64,000 nt of DNA, taken from assembly GCA_026182355.1 (NCBI GenBank), contig JAPFBL010000326.1:62001-126000 (forward strand), given 5' to 3'. The notes below the pieces were generated by a model, which was given only the letters and a program-made list of their open reading frames with translations, ran no database searches and was not told the origin of the DNA. A program made the translations under genes and the position numbers. Origin of the DNA: Hermatobates lingyangjiaoensis (Eukaryota; Arthropoda; Insecta; Hemiptera; Hermatobatidae). Shown here piece by piece: positions 34,133 to 47,500 of this stretch. Every line of letters starts with the position of its first letter. Positions within the stretch are counted from its first letter, which is position 1.

Positions 34133-35528
34133 TGAATAGTCGGTCAACAAAACAAATTATTTTATATATATATATTACATATATATATTTTTTATTCAAA
34201 CAAATCTTGACATACATATATTATTCAAATACACTAATTAATAATCGAAAAAATTTTCCCATTTAAAGCCAATAATTGCATAATCACAATTTAGATTCTT
34301 TCATACATGCATTATGATGAAGAAATAATATATATAGAACGTTTTGGTAACATCAGAGGGTAACGTCAGGGAGAATGATATTGACACTGTTCTAGCGGAG
34401 AGGACAATTCACAATGGTGAGATGGTTTGGGTTCCCTCTAACATTATAATTACAACCTTCTAGTTATAACTAAAGAAAGATTGACATTCTGACGAAGGTT
34501 AGGACATTGCAAATATTTATTGTACCTAGAAATACTTACTAAATTCCTTAAAAACTATATTTATTATCAAGTTTATAAAGAAACTAAAATGTATTTAATT
34601 TGTATTTAAAACTAGAATAGTATTTGTTTTGATGAAAAAATAATAAAATTAAAAGAAACCTATAATAATAATTTGGGAAAGATATGAAGTTTGGATCTTA
34701 AACTGTGAGATTGGTGTCGTCAATATGTTTGAAAGGAGCTCTTGGCAGATATTCATTGAGTGGTACCTAGGTTCGCGAACTAATCATCGGAGAAGAAAAT
34801 GTCTCGAATAGTGAACATTATCTCTGCACCGAACCCCAACAAATTCTACATTTTTTTTTCTTTTTTAGAAATAGTTTCAAACGAACTTTGACAGAAGCAA
34901 AGTTTATAAGACAAGTTTTTGGCAAGAATGAGGTAAAAACAATAATCAACTAGATTCTCGCAGTGCACAGAGATGATTTCACAAGGAAATTTACCTAACG
35001 TTTTTACGGAAACGTTATTATAAAAACCTATCTCATTTTTACCTCATAGGTTTTGCTCACCATTTCAAACGGTTTCAAAACTAGGTTCTTTATCGAAAGA
35101 AAAATGACACTCTTGACAATGGAGGAGTTCGTAAAAAAGTAGGGGGCTAAGACGACAGAATTATATAAAAGTATTATTCATTAACAATTAACAACAAGAC
35201 ATATTTGACTTAAATTTGTATTTCTTCTCAGTTTAGAGCCAGTAAAAACAATTTCCATTTACTTTTTTTTTTTTAAATTGTATTTATATTATTTTCCTTA
35301 ACTTCATACACCTAAAGAGAGTATTATTATAAAGCTTCAGTATAAATAAGCAATTTTCCGAACGATGATATTTTATGGATATATTAGGGGTCCAGTAGAG
35401 ATTAATTCGAGTTCTACTTATTTAATTTCTTATGGGATAACTTTCAAAATTTAAAGTCACGAACCAACCAATTAAGTTCACGAACCGAGGCATCCACCAT
35501 GCACAGATAATACCTATATATATAAAAG
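34133..35528. other. Intergenic, nothing recognised
   Basis: (TA)n at 34,160-34,190, then AT-rich unique sequence. A small imperfect hairpin at about 34,990-35,050 (AACGTTTTTACGGAAACGTT). Confidence 0.4.
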
Positions 35529-35718
35529 ATTTCACATAAACACGTGAAACAAAAATCAATGATCAAACCACAATAAGAAATGGGAAAACAAGACTAAGAT
35601 CTTTCAACCGTAACAAGTGGTCTTCGTCAGAGTTGGGTTTTTGACTCAGACGAAGACCGCTTGTTACGGTTGAAAGATCTTAGTCTTGTTTTCCCATTTC
35701 TTATTGTGGTTTGATCAT
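35529..35718. repeat. Foldback family D, copy 1
   Basis: Arms CAATGATCAAACCACAATAA to CCGTAACAAG and their mirror. The + arm core is CAGACGA here, a one-base change from CTGACGA. Three more copies lie inside TBC1D9 introns. Confidence 0.88.
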
Positions 35719-35818
35719 ATATACGATACCAAACGTATATATATAAAGTATATATAAAGATACCAAACTAATATGATCAAATTAACTGAAGATTATAATT
35801 CTACAGGTTTGAAAATAG

Positions 35819-36013
35819 TTATGTGTTTAAATCAGAACTAAAACTAGTCATTCGTGTTTTTCTTAATTTCTTCAAACATTCAGTAAAATCTGTTTTTTGT
35901 GAGAAAAAATCCACAATTGGTTGGCCCGTTAAAATAGTAGCAAGAAACTGTTCTATTGCTATTGACCATTCAACTTCTTCATTATTTGAAGAATTCCCAT
36001 TTGGATCTTGAGT
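35819..36013 (-). CDS. TBC1D9: TBC1D9 terminal exon
   Basis: 65 codons including the TAA stop at 35,819-35,821. Acceptor GTTTTTCAG. Contains [16 protein letters not shown] and a short tail TSFSSDLNT. The tail past the conserved block looks short for the family. Confidence 0.88.
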   Translation of the reverse strand, partial: TQDPNGNSSNNEEVEWSIAIEQFLATILTGQPIVDFFSQKTDFTECLKKLRKTRMTSFSSDLNT

Positions 36014-39000
36014 CTGAAAAACCAAATAAAACAAATCACAATAAAAATAATGTATAAAAAGAATATATAATGTATAATAGAAAGTATAATGCATACAAAA
36101 TACAAAAAATTAGGAATATTGCAAATAATGGTTTTAATTTTAGAATAAAAAAGTGGTTTTATTTTTTTTACTTTACAATAAAAAATAAGAAACCATAAAT
36201 ATAAAAAGTGTAGTGATATTGGGAAAAAGCGAGTTTGATGGATTTACAGGTTGAGATATCGTAATTGTGATAACCAATTGGTTAGTTATTCTAGGGGGTT
36301 GAAATTTTGCATAATGTCATTGCAACACGACTTGTTGTATCATTCTAAATTTAGTATGCTCTCTGTTTGCGAGTCCATAATATCTTCATCCATAAAACAA
36401 AACCTTGCAGAATATACTTCAATATTATGCACTTCAATTTAGAGGGAAATTTCATAAATATCTATGATTGCTTCTTTTCTAATATTTTTGTTCGTTAATA
36501 AAATTAACCTCCACACAGTAATTCAAATGTTTCATCATGTTTAGTATCAGGATTTTACTCATAGGGCAAAAATCAATCAATAAAATTTATTATTTAGAAT
36601 CTGAAAAATTATTTTCAATGAATATTTTATCTAGATATTGGAATAAATGAGCAGCAAATCTTGAATACAAATGTTATTAAAAACCCGAGCGGCTTCTAAA
36701 TTTTGCATAAATCTTGTTAAATAAGTGTTTTTTTTCCTAAATACCTTTCGTTTGAATTTCGGTTTGTATGGTCATAAATTTTGATATTGACATTAATGAG
36801 CAGAAAATGTTCTTCAATAAAAAAATATTAAAAACCAGACCGAAAAGAGTTTAGTAAAAAAGAACACTAAGTAAAAGCACATGTCGCTCTGGATTTTAAT
36901 AATATGTGTTTTCTAGATATATGTAGTAAACACATATATAGGGCCAGTAAAGTCAATTTTCATTTAATTTTTTTTTTAAAATTATATATTAAAAATATAA
37001 ATTTTAAAACCGGTCGAGTTTTAAAATTTAAATTGTAACTAATATTTTAACTAACATTTATATTATTAATAAATATTATTAATTTATATTATAATTATAT
37101 TAATAAAATATTATTAATTTATATTATTAACCCATCTAATGTTAAGGGTGGGGAGAACAAAGCCCTGGCAAGCAGACTTCCAGATGGGCCCTTTATTCCT
37201 AGATATATAATGTTAAAAAGATTTCACATAAACACGTGAAATAACAATCAATGATCAAACCACAATAAGAAAATGGGAAAACAAGACTAAGATCTTTCAA
37301 CCGTAACAAGCGGTCTTCGTCAGTCAAAAATCCAACTGAGTTGTTTTTGACTCTGACGAAGACCGATTGTTACGGTTGAAAGATCTTAGTCTTGTTTTCC
37401 CATTTTCTTATTGTGGTTTGATCATACATAATGTATAATGGTCATATCAGAATTTCATAGTATAACTTTTGATACTTTTCCTATTATTTTAATGCTTATG
37501 TTAATTGTTTTTGCTGATATAGGTCGTGAAGCCCGTCTCCACCAGGTCTACCTTGGGCACTTCACCTGTGGCTCGTTTTCCTCATTCTTGAGGAGGTAGT
37601 TGGATTCTCATAACGTGACAAAAGGGCTCTAAATTAAAGAAAGAACCTCAACCTAATCTGTCTTATCCTGGTATAATCGAAAGGTCCGGGTACATGACTA
37701 AATCAAAACAAGCTTATTGTCCTCTCAATATTGTCAACAATGCTCAATACTTAAAAGAAATAGTTTTCTTACCATTTCCGTAGATTTTGATGATAAATTT
37801 TCAACTGTAAGGACAATACTTTCATCTCTAGCAGCATAGAATTTCCTTCCAACTTCACCCAATTGTAATAAAATAGAACCTAGGAAAAACAAAAAAATAT
37901 ATTACATAACTCACAAAGATTATGAAAATATTTGTAACATAAAGAATAATAACTTATTGCTAGAGCTTTTATTTGAAAATTCATGGTCAAATCGACTCTA
38001 TGGATTACAATAATGACTTACTTAATTCATAAAAATGAATTCATTATTGCAATAATGATTATTATCATAAAAGGTGATCAGGATGTATCAGCTTTTCTAT
38101 TACGCCATCTCATTTCAAGGAATCAATATTTGTTAGTCTCAAATGAAATGGACCTTCATGAATCACAATGATAAGTTCATTCATTAAGTAAGAAATAGTA
38201 TCAGGATGACATCAACTTTCCTATTATGCCATCTCATTTCAAGGAATCAACATTTGTTAGTCTCAAATGAAATGGACCTTCATGTATCACAATGATAAGT
38301 TCATTCATTAAGTAAGAAATAGTATCAGGATGACATCAACTTTTCTAATATGTGCGTCTCATTTCAAGGGATTTGTTAGTCTCAAATTCTTTTAGAATAA
38401 TCAAACTTATAAGTGAACTCATCTTTAAATGGTTGTTCAGCTTAAATAAAACATTTTAATATAATAAACATTAAATAAGTTACCTTTTAACTCCAATCAC
38501 AAGTGGTTCAAAGCTCAGAAGGCTTAGAAACACTGGTCTGTTGATACTTAGCAGTTCATAATATTCAAAAGGGGTTAATTAACAGAAATCGTGTGGTCAA
38601 CTATCGGTGGACTGATCGTGTGGCACAGAAAACAACATCTATAATGTTGATTTATTAATTGGTTATAAGAAAAGAAGACTTAGAAACAACACATAACTCA
38701 CTTTCAATATGTCGACTTCGTCATCAGAAGAAGGAGCATACTGCTCGACTGTCAAACAGCAACTTCTTTTTCTATCTTCTGATGACGATGAGGTCGAAAT
38801 ATTGAAGTGAGTTGTGTATTATTTCTGAGTATTCGTTTCTTGTAATAGTTTGATATTGTGTCCTAATAAACGTTTAATTTTTTGAGTTTATTAATTTATT
38901 TTGAGATTATTTCAGTGCCATTCCCTTTTCAAATACCTTTGGGGGTAACATGACTGATTACAGGATTAAGCACTTGTATAGGTCATACTATTTCACATAG

Positions 39001-42000
39001 GCCATATTTCATAGATCATATATTTTTGGTTCTTATGATATAACAATTTCTTTCTCCTTTTATTTTCTTTCTTTTTACTGTCCTGAAGACGGCAAGAGGC
39101 CGAAATTATCGAGATTCGTGAGTGTTCGTCCTTTTTCTTGTGTTCTCTAGCTGTAACTTTAATTATTTGTCCGTTTGGACCGTCTGATTTCAATTCAAAG
39201 TGTAAATATATATATATATATATATATATAATCAATGATCAAACCACAATAAGAAATGGGAAATCAAGACTAAGATATTTCAACCGTAACAAGCGGTCTT
39301 CGTCAGAGTCAAAATCCCAACTGGAGGGTTGGGATGGAGTCAACCCAGTTGGGTTTTTGACTCTAACGAAGACCGCTTGTTACGGTTGAAAGATCTTAGT
39401 CTTGTTTTCCCATTTCTTATTGTGGTTTGATCATTGATTGTTATATCACGTGTTTATGTTGGAAAATAAGATATTGGAATTGATGATAGATATATAAAAC
39501 ATATATATCTTATATCTTATCTTAAAGATATAACATATATCTTTTTAAAAATTGTATATTAGAATCCAGATTACAGATTACTTAAAAAAGGTATTTATAT
39601 TAAAAACTAATTTCTGGTACTTACAATTTAACAGTTTTAAAAATATTACATTATAATCCATAATATACATTTGCAAAAACAATCTCCTATTAAAAGTTGG
39701 AAAACAGACTCCATATTACAGATTGTTTAAAAAATATACGTATTTTAAAAATAAATTAGCGGTTCTTATGATACAACTATTCGAAAAGTAATATTTGGGA
39801 ATCCATGATAGAAATTTTCTAAACAATCTCCTATTAACATTTGGAAAGCAGACTCCATATTACAGATTATTTATTTTTTATATATTTATGTATTTATTTA
39901 TATATTTATTTTTAAAATTAATAAATATATATATTTTAAAAATACATTTCTGGTTCTCTTGATATAACAGTTTTAAAAGTAATATATGAGAATCATAATA
40001 GAGAATTTAAACCATAACTTTTTTAAAAATTGTAAATCAGAATCCAGATTACAGATTATTTAAAAAATATATATAAGATTTGAACATAAATTTGTGTTCC
40101 AAGACATTACTTCTTTAGGTAATAGTTATTTCATCTATTATATAATACCTATTACGTAAATCACATTTTACTTTAATTCGCCTTATGTATCTTCAACCAA
40201 AAGTTCAATAAATAATAAACTGATGCAGTAATCATCTGTTTTGTTCACATGTATAATTTACACCCATGTGATACTGACTACTTAATTATTTCTTCACTTT
40301 CAGGTTAAATTTTTTCATTTTATTAATCACGAAATTTAATTATATAAATTAATCATACAAATATTAAAACAAAAAGAGATTATGATTAAATTTATGTAAA
40401 ATTATTAAATTTATTTATTTTATTTCATTATATTTAAGTTAACAAAATTCTATCAAGTTAGCAACAACTGGTAGTCACTCACTGTGCGAAGCCGTTATTG
40501 CGTGACTGCGATATTGAAAATCACAAGTGAATTCATAACAATAAAAAAAATACTGATAGCAACAAACCTCTAGTTACTATAGTTAACATAAAAAAATAGA
40601 GTAATACTTAGAAATTACATATACTGGTCATATGAAGAAGTGTTATTAACAAAATAACAAGTTTCGAACTTGCAGTGTTTCTTCTTCAGACCGTCTGCTT
40701 GTAGTGAAAACGTGGAAAGGGAATAAAATATAAGAATTTAAACCTGAAGAAGGTAACTACGTGTACAAAACATGTTTACCAAATAAAACTTATTTACATG
40801 TAAAATTTTCCCATAATTTCCAATTATGCGTAAATACTATAAAAATAGACACAAAATAAGTGACTAAATATTTATGCGAACCTTTATAAACAAAAATTAA
40901 TATATTATGAAATGACGTGAATAAAATAAAAATAATATAGAACAAACCAACAGTGGTGATGGAATTGTTTAGATCTTCATTTTGCATCAAGTGTTCAAGC
41001 ATGTCGTATAGAGATCTCCATAGAGCAATGAAATGTGGTTGCGACATCCTCGGGAAGTCCTTGGAACTGGTCGAGTTCTCAATAATCAACTTTCTTAAAG
41101 AACCCACACTCAGGACGTCAGTATCTTCGCCTTGGTCACAAAAAAAAAATGTACTTAATAACAAATATATTGCTACAAAATAACATTTTAATATAATAAG
41201 TTGGTTTTCAGATTTTTTCGCTGTTCTAGGGGATGAAAAGTGTGGTTCTTTTATTATATGGCACACATTTTAGTAATAAGCGAGCCATATTGCAGGGTTG
41301 ATCCTACATTGGCAGTCCTAAATTTTACCTAAATTAATTGTCTTTAAAATAGGGATCTTTAAGGAGTACCTGACATGGTATAGGCTCGGAATAGACGACT
41401 TAACTTCCTCTCTTGGGATGACTGCTCTGATTTCTTTTTCCTCTCGTGTGAATATATCAAAAATCAGAGTCAATCGAACTAGGGATCTATCAGTCCAATG
41501 GCGAGCAGATAAGCCACTGGCCTACCCTGGCCCAATATAATTAAATATATTAAGTACATTTTATAAAAATACGAGTATATTAAAAGAAATCGTTGCAAAA
41601 TTAGCCAGAAAACAATTCTCGAAGACTTAGAAGTGCAATAGTCTTTATGCCGTGAGAAAACACCTTAAAACTTTCATCTGTGGTGGTCGTAGGACTGCAC
41701 CTGCTCGTGGCAGGAATACCTACATGTTAGTGACTTCATAAACAATATTGCCAGTGATACTCGACAACCTGCTCCTTGGATATTGTGTGTAATATGTTTA
41801 ATATAATACGTTTGTATAGAGAAAACAATGTGTTCTATGGAAGCAACTGCCCCCCACTCACCTTTTGCTGTACATTTTTTAAATGTTTTAAACATTTTTA
41901 ATCTTAATTTAAAAATGTACATTTTTAAATCTTTTTATATATATATATGTATGAATATGCATATGAATTTCTATATGTATGAATTTCTATATATATATAT

Positions 42001-44173
42001 ATGCATAAGCTAAGCCTGCGTATGAATAATCACAGGTCATCCGTTGGCAAACGCAGTGACCTTCCCGTTGCTACTCATGCCAGTTCTCACGGACTCAGTT
42101 TTAATGACTGTTTCCGTGTACAGGTCCTGAGGCAGATTGATCAGACTAATTCGAAAGTTACTCTGAGAGCTTCAGAAGAAGCACTTATTAGTCTTCTGGG
42201 CGGTAGATCGGCTCCTGGGCTTAACCTCAATCGTTGATTTTTTTTTTTTTTTTTTTTAAAGTTGTTATCAGCTTTTAATTTTATTTTAGTTAAATGTTTT
42301 CTTTTTAATTTTTATTTGGCCTTTATTTCTTTAACTTCCCTATCTACCTTTCCTCCGAAAGTTGGCTACACTGTTTGAGTGCTTCAGTTCGAACGCCAAG
42401 TCAGTCGTTATCAGCCTTTGGAGAGATTCATTTCTTTTCCTGAAGACGAGGACATCGAAATATAGTAGTGAGTTCAGTGGTTTCCTTTCTATGTGTTCTC
42501 TTTTTTAAATTCTAGTTTATATTATATATATATATATATATAATATATATATATATGTATCAATGATCAAACCACAATATGAAATGGAAAACAAGACTAA
42601 GATCTTTCAACCGTAACAAACGGTCTTTGTCTAAGTCAAAAACCCAACTGAGTTTGTGTTTTTGACTCTGACGAAGACCGCTTGTTACGGTTGAAAGATC
42701 TTAATCTTGTTTTCCCATTTCATATTGTGGTTTGATCATTGATTGTTATTTCACGTGTTTATGTGAAATCTTTTTATATTGATTTATAGTGATACTAAAG
42801 TAAGTTTCTTCAGGTTAAAATCAAAATATTTTTTCCCAAAAATTTCATTTATATTTAAAAATTATTTTCATATGATAATGTAAGTTGCTAGAAAAAGACA
42901 ATCGTTGAATTTTCACATAAAACTTACATAACAAACAAGAACTTTATAACAAACATGTTTGAAAAGATAAAAATTATTTTTTGCAATGATAATTTAGTCT
43001 TGGAAACATAAAAAATGATAAGTTAAGAGAGACAGACTGATTTAAAATAGTATTAATTAACCAATAAAAAATAAGTTTTTATTTTCTATTGAGAAAGTTT
43101 GGAATAAAACTTTCTCTTTCTGACATTCTTTCATTCTCTTTCTCTCGCTCTCTCTTTCATTTATTACTTCATCAAGCGGTAATTACCGTTTTTACCGAAA
43201 ACTGCCTATAATCACCATTGATATTTTGGATTGGAAGTAAACATTTACAAATGATCCTCACTTAATCATATTTTTTATATATTACAGTTACTGTAGTTAT
43301 TGAATACAAAAGTATGCAACTATTTTTCATATTGAATAGATAATGTCCGAATAAATAATATTCAGTTCATATGACATTTTTTTAAAAGCTCACACTTCCT
43401 ATGAAATATCGAAATAACCATAATATTAATATCTACATACCACTTGAAGAACTTGGAATACCAACAAGTGACGTAGAACTTATAGTAAGACTGTTTGAAG
43501 AACTTTCTTCAAAAAAATGAGCTGCTTCAGAGGCCACTTCTGTTCCATCTGATAACAAAAAAATAAGTTCAAAAAATGTGTGATATATCATATTTAAATC
43601 AAAGTATTAAAAGCAAAGAACACGGAGACACAACAACAACAAAACTCACTACAGTTTTATTTCGAATTCGTCGCCATCAGACGGAAAGTTCTGCTCAGTT
43701 GGAAAATAGCAGCGCATACGACCACGTGATGTGTAGTATTGGTAGGTAACACACAAAAAATAATAGAACTAAAAAAGTGATAATAAAAACAAAAAATAAA
43801 ACAAATAACGAAAAGGAAAGAAATTAAAAAAATATATGATGATCTAGATTGAGACTAGGGTTGGAATGAACTTTAAGGAGGCAAATTTGTGCTAATGTAT
43901 ACGCAAATATGTTAACATCTGGGATCCGTTTAAGGCCCTGGTCACAGAAATAATAATTATATTTGAGTCGATGCGAATTTGAATTGAGGGCGATGGGTAG
44001 GTTACTGTGCTAACCAACACTAGAAAGCATCACATTGAATGCAGTCTAAACGATAAACGCAGTTCTGGGAAGTGCAGAAGATATGAGTAGAGATAGGTTA
44101 TACACAAACTAAGGGATATCGTTCTTTATATGTTTTTTTCAGTTATTTATTTGTCCAGTTTGGATAGTTTCTT

Positions 44174-44213
<40 letters not shown>

Positions 44214-44526
44214 TTTATCGTTGGAAATTCGATCCAAAACGGACAAATATAGTTCAATATAGACAAGGAAACATAGAGAAATCAAAAGAACACACTTACA
44301 GTCTCTAATTTTCGGTTTGAACCGTCTTCAGGAGAGATAAGAGAGGGAAACCAAGCGCACTGGTTTCCCTCTCTTATCTCTCCTGAAGACGGTTCAAACC
44401 GAAAATTAGAGACTGTAAGTGTGTTCTTTTGATTTCTCTATGTTTCCTTGTCTATATTGAACTATATATATACATATGTTGTAAGTGGTAGGTAAAATAG
44501 AAGAGGTCATGAACAATTTTTTGAGA

Positions 44527-44566
<40 letters not shown>

Positions 44567-47500
44567 GGGCTCCGTGACTGCTCCTGGACTGCCTGCTGTT
44601 GAATAAAAAACTTAAAGTAGGAGCGCACCATCATGCTGCGTTTAGTATCAGTCACAAATTTTATGTTACGAAACTTGAGTGCCTCGGGAAATGTGAAAAG
44701 GGACAGGACCATTTTCTCAAATGGTCAACTGTAGTTTACTTGCTCAAGAGTCCGAGGTTCCAACTCTTTGTTCTTCCATGAACCTCAAGGACAGACATCT
44801 AATGTGGTGTATACAGAAGCATTTGTTTAACACTACACTAATAATGGTATTTTTTACTATTCTATAATTTCTAATATTTTGGAATACCAAGTAGAATCAA
44901 ATTTTTGATTCCGTCAAAGACGGGTAGGTTTGCTATATACGTACAATAAATACATGGCATTACCTGAGAGAGTGGGGGATAGGATTTCACTTGTACGCAG
45001 AATTGGCGGTAAATGAATGATGTAGAAAAGTTTCAGTTTGACAGTGACATCTGCATTGCAAGTGATCCCAAGTGCAGTCGCAACCTCTTTTACGTTTAAA
45101 ATGCCGTCAGAGTTACCATCCAAAAGCTAAAACAATTCAAATTTAAACGATTTGTTATACAACTATACAACAAAAATTAATGTTCAAACCACGTTTTGGA
45201 TAGGTGTTCTAAATTTTGGATACAAAATGACACCAAAGGTACAGAAATAAACTGAAGAAACAGTTAGAGCTTCAAATTTTCGGCTCAACCGTAATAAAAA
45301 AGTGAAAAGAAATAGGATTCCAAGTTGGCAAATTTATGTATGGGCTTGATTCTTTATTTTTAATAAACGGCTCAAGTGAAAATTTGAGACTGTATTTTAT
45401 GACAAAGAGTTGAATATAAAACATTTTTCAATGATATATATTTAAATACTGCACCTCGTATTACTTGTTATAATAATTCTGAAATATAAACTAAATTCAC
45501 AGAAAGATCACGCATGAAAGAGATCACAAAAAAACAACTAATATATTTCGACTGTCTCGTCATCAGGTAGAAAAAGAGTCACTTCGAAGACAAGTGAATA
45601 GTCATTTGTCTCGTCATCACGTAGAAAAAGAGTCACTCCGAAGCAAGTGAGGAATCATCTGTCTCGTCATCAGGCAGAAAAAGAGTCACTCCGAAGATAC
45701 GTGAGGAGTCATCAGGTAGAAAAAGAGTCACTTCGAAGACAAGTGAAGAGTCATTTGTCTCGTCATCAGGTAGAAAAAGAGTCACTCCGAAGCAAGTGAG
45801 GAATCATCTGTCTCGTCATCAGGCAGAAAAAGAGTCACTCCGAAGATACGTGAGGAGTCATCAGGTAGAAAAAGAGTCACTTCGAAGACAAGTGAAAGTC
45901 ATTTGTCACGTCATCAGGTAGAAAAAGAGTCACTCCGAAGCAAGTGAGGAATCATCTGTCTCGTCATCAGGCAGAAAAAGAGTCACTCCGAAGATACGTG
46001 AGGAGTCATCAGGTAGAAAAAGAGTCACTTCGAAGACAAGTGAAGAGTCATTTGTCACGTCATCAGGTAGAAAAAGAGTCACTCCAAAGATACGTGAGGA
46101 GTCATCTGTTTCGTCATCAGGTAGTAAAAGAGTCACTCCGAAGATACGTGAGGAGTCATCTGTCTCGTCATCAGGTAGTAAAAGAGTCACTCCGAAGGCA
46201 AGTGAGGAGTCATCTGTCTCATCATTAGGTAGAAAAAGTCACTCCGAAGACAAGTGAGGAGTCATCTGTCTCGTCATTAGGTAGAAAAAGTCACTCCGAA
46301 GACAAGTGAGAAGTCATCTACTCGTATCTCGTCATTAGGTGGAATAAGTGTCACTCCGAAGACAAGTGAGAAGTCATCTTGTTTATCTTTACTTATCCAC
46401 GGAAGGACTCATATCCTAATGATGAGGTAATCAAAATATAGTAGTGGGCTTTTATGTAAGCTCTTTTTGTAAAGTTAGTTTATTAAGTTTGTAAAATCGT
46501 TATATTTAATTGAATTTTTAAACATACATACATACCATGAAAATTTTAGAAGCAAGTTCATCAGTCTTGGAACCTTTTCCCCAAGGTGAAGTTGCGATGA
46601 AGAGAAGACGAAAGAGTTCAAAGTCTATTCGGTATGCTTCATACGGAGGAGTAGAAGGATCATACCTAAAACAAAAAAAAAAAGATCTATAGAATAAACT
46701 AATCCAGTGCATATAAAATAGTTTATAAAAATTTTTATAACATAATCCGATGTTATCCTAAACTTATCCCTAATTTATAACCTACTAAACGAAGTAATTT
46801 ATCATAAATTTACTGATTTTTTGCCATGAAATAAAATAACTTAGATATATAAATAAACATTACTTTTCTTCGGTATTTCTACGTCCAACTAGTTCTTCTC
46901 TTATGTAGTTGACTAGATCCTGTAAAAAAAATAACTATATATTATTTATACATTTCAAAATTTGTAGTAAAACAATTACAATACAAATGTAAAATTACAA
47001 ATTAAATATTAAACACATACACTTGGTAGGATTGATATTTTGAACAGTTTGTTGTATTCGGCCTTGTTACATAAGTAATTGCTTCTAAAACAACTAAACT
47101 GGATTCTTATATATACAGTTTAATATATATAAAGGTGTTCAAGTGTATTAACAGTAAAATATAAGACACTGCTCCTAATTGAACAAACATAGAAGTTTAT
47201 TTTTAGAATTTTAATTTATACAAATGGGCAAACTTACATTTATTTAGCGCATGTGTTCAAATTGCTCGCCATTCATATCAATAGATTCATAACAACGGGA
47301 TGTTGTACTATTCCTGACAAGGAGTCGTAATCAGTGTTAGCAACCTATTTATTTGCCACTGCTGTCTAGATTTTTCTAGTATTAAATTATTTAAAAAAAA
47401 AAAACTTTTATCTAGTTTAGCATTATTTAACCTGATTTCTTTTTTCGCTATTTTCATCGTTATCAAGTCATCGTTTTAACGATTTTTTCTTAAAAGTTTA

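Noticed and set aside
45930..46228. Repetitive 86- and 94-codon frames on both strands
   Set aside because: Translations of the satellite unit in a foldback centre. Unit length is not kept in frame across the whole array.
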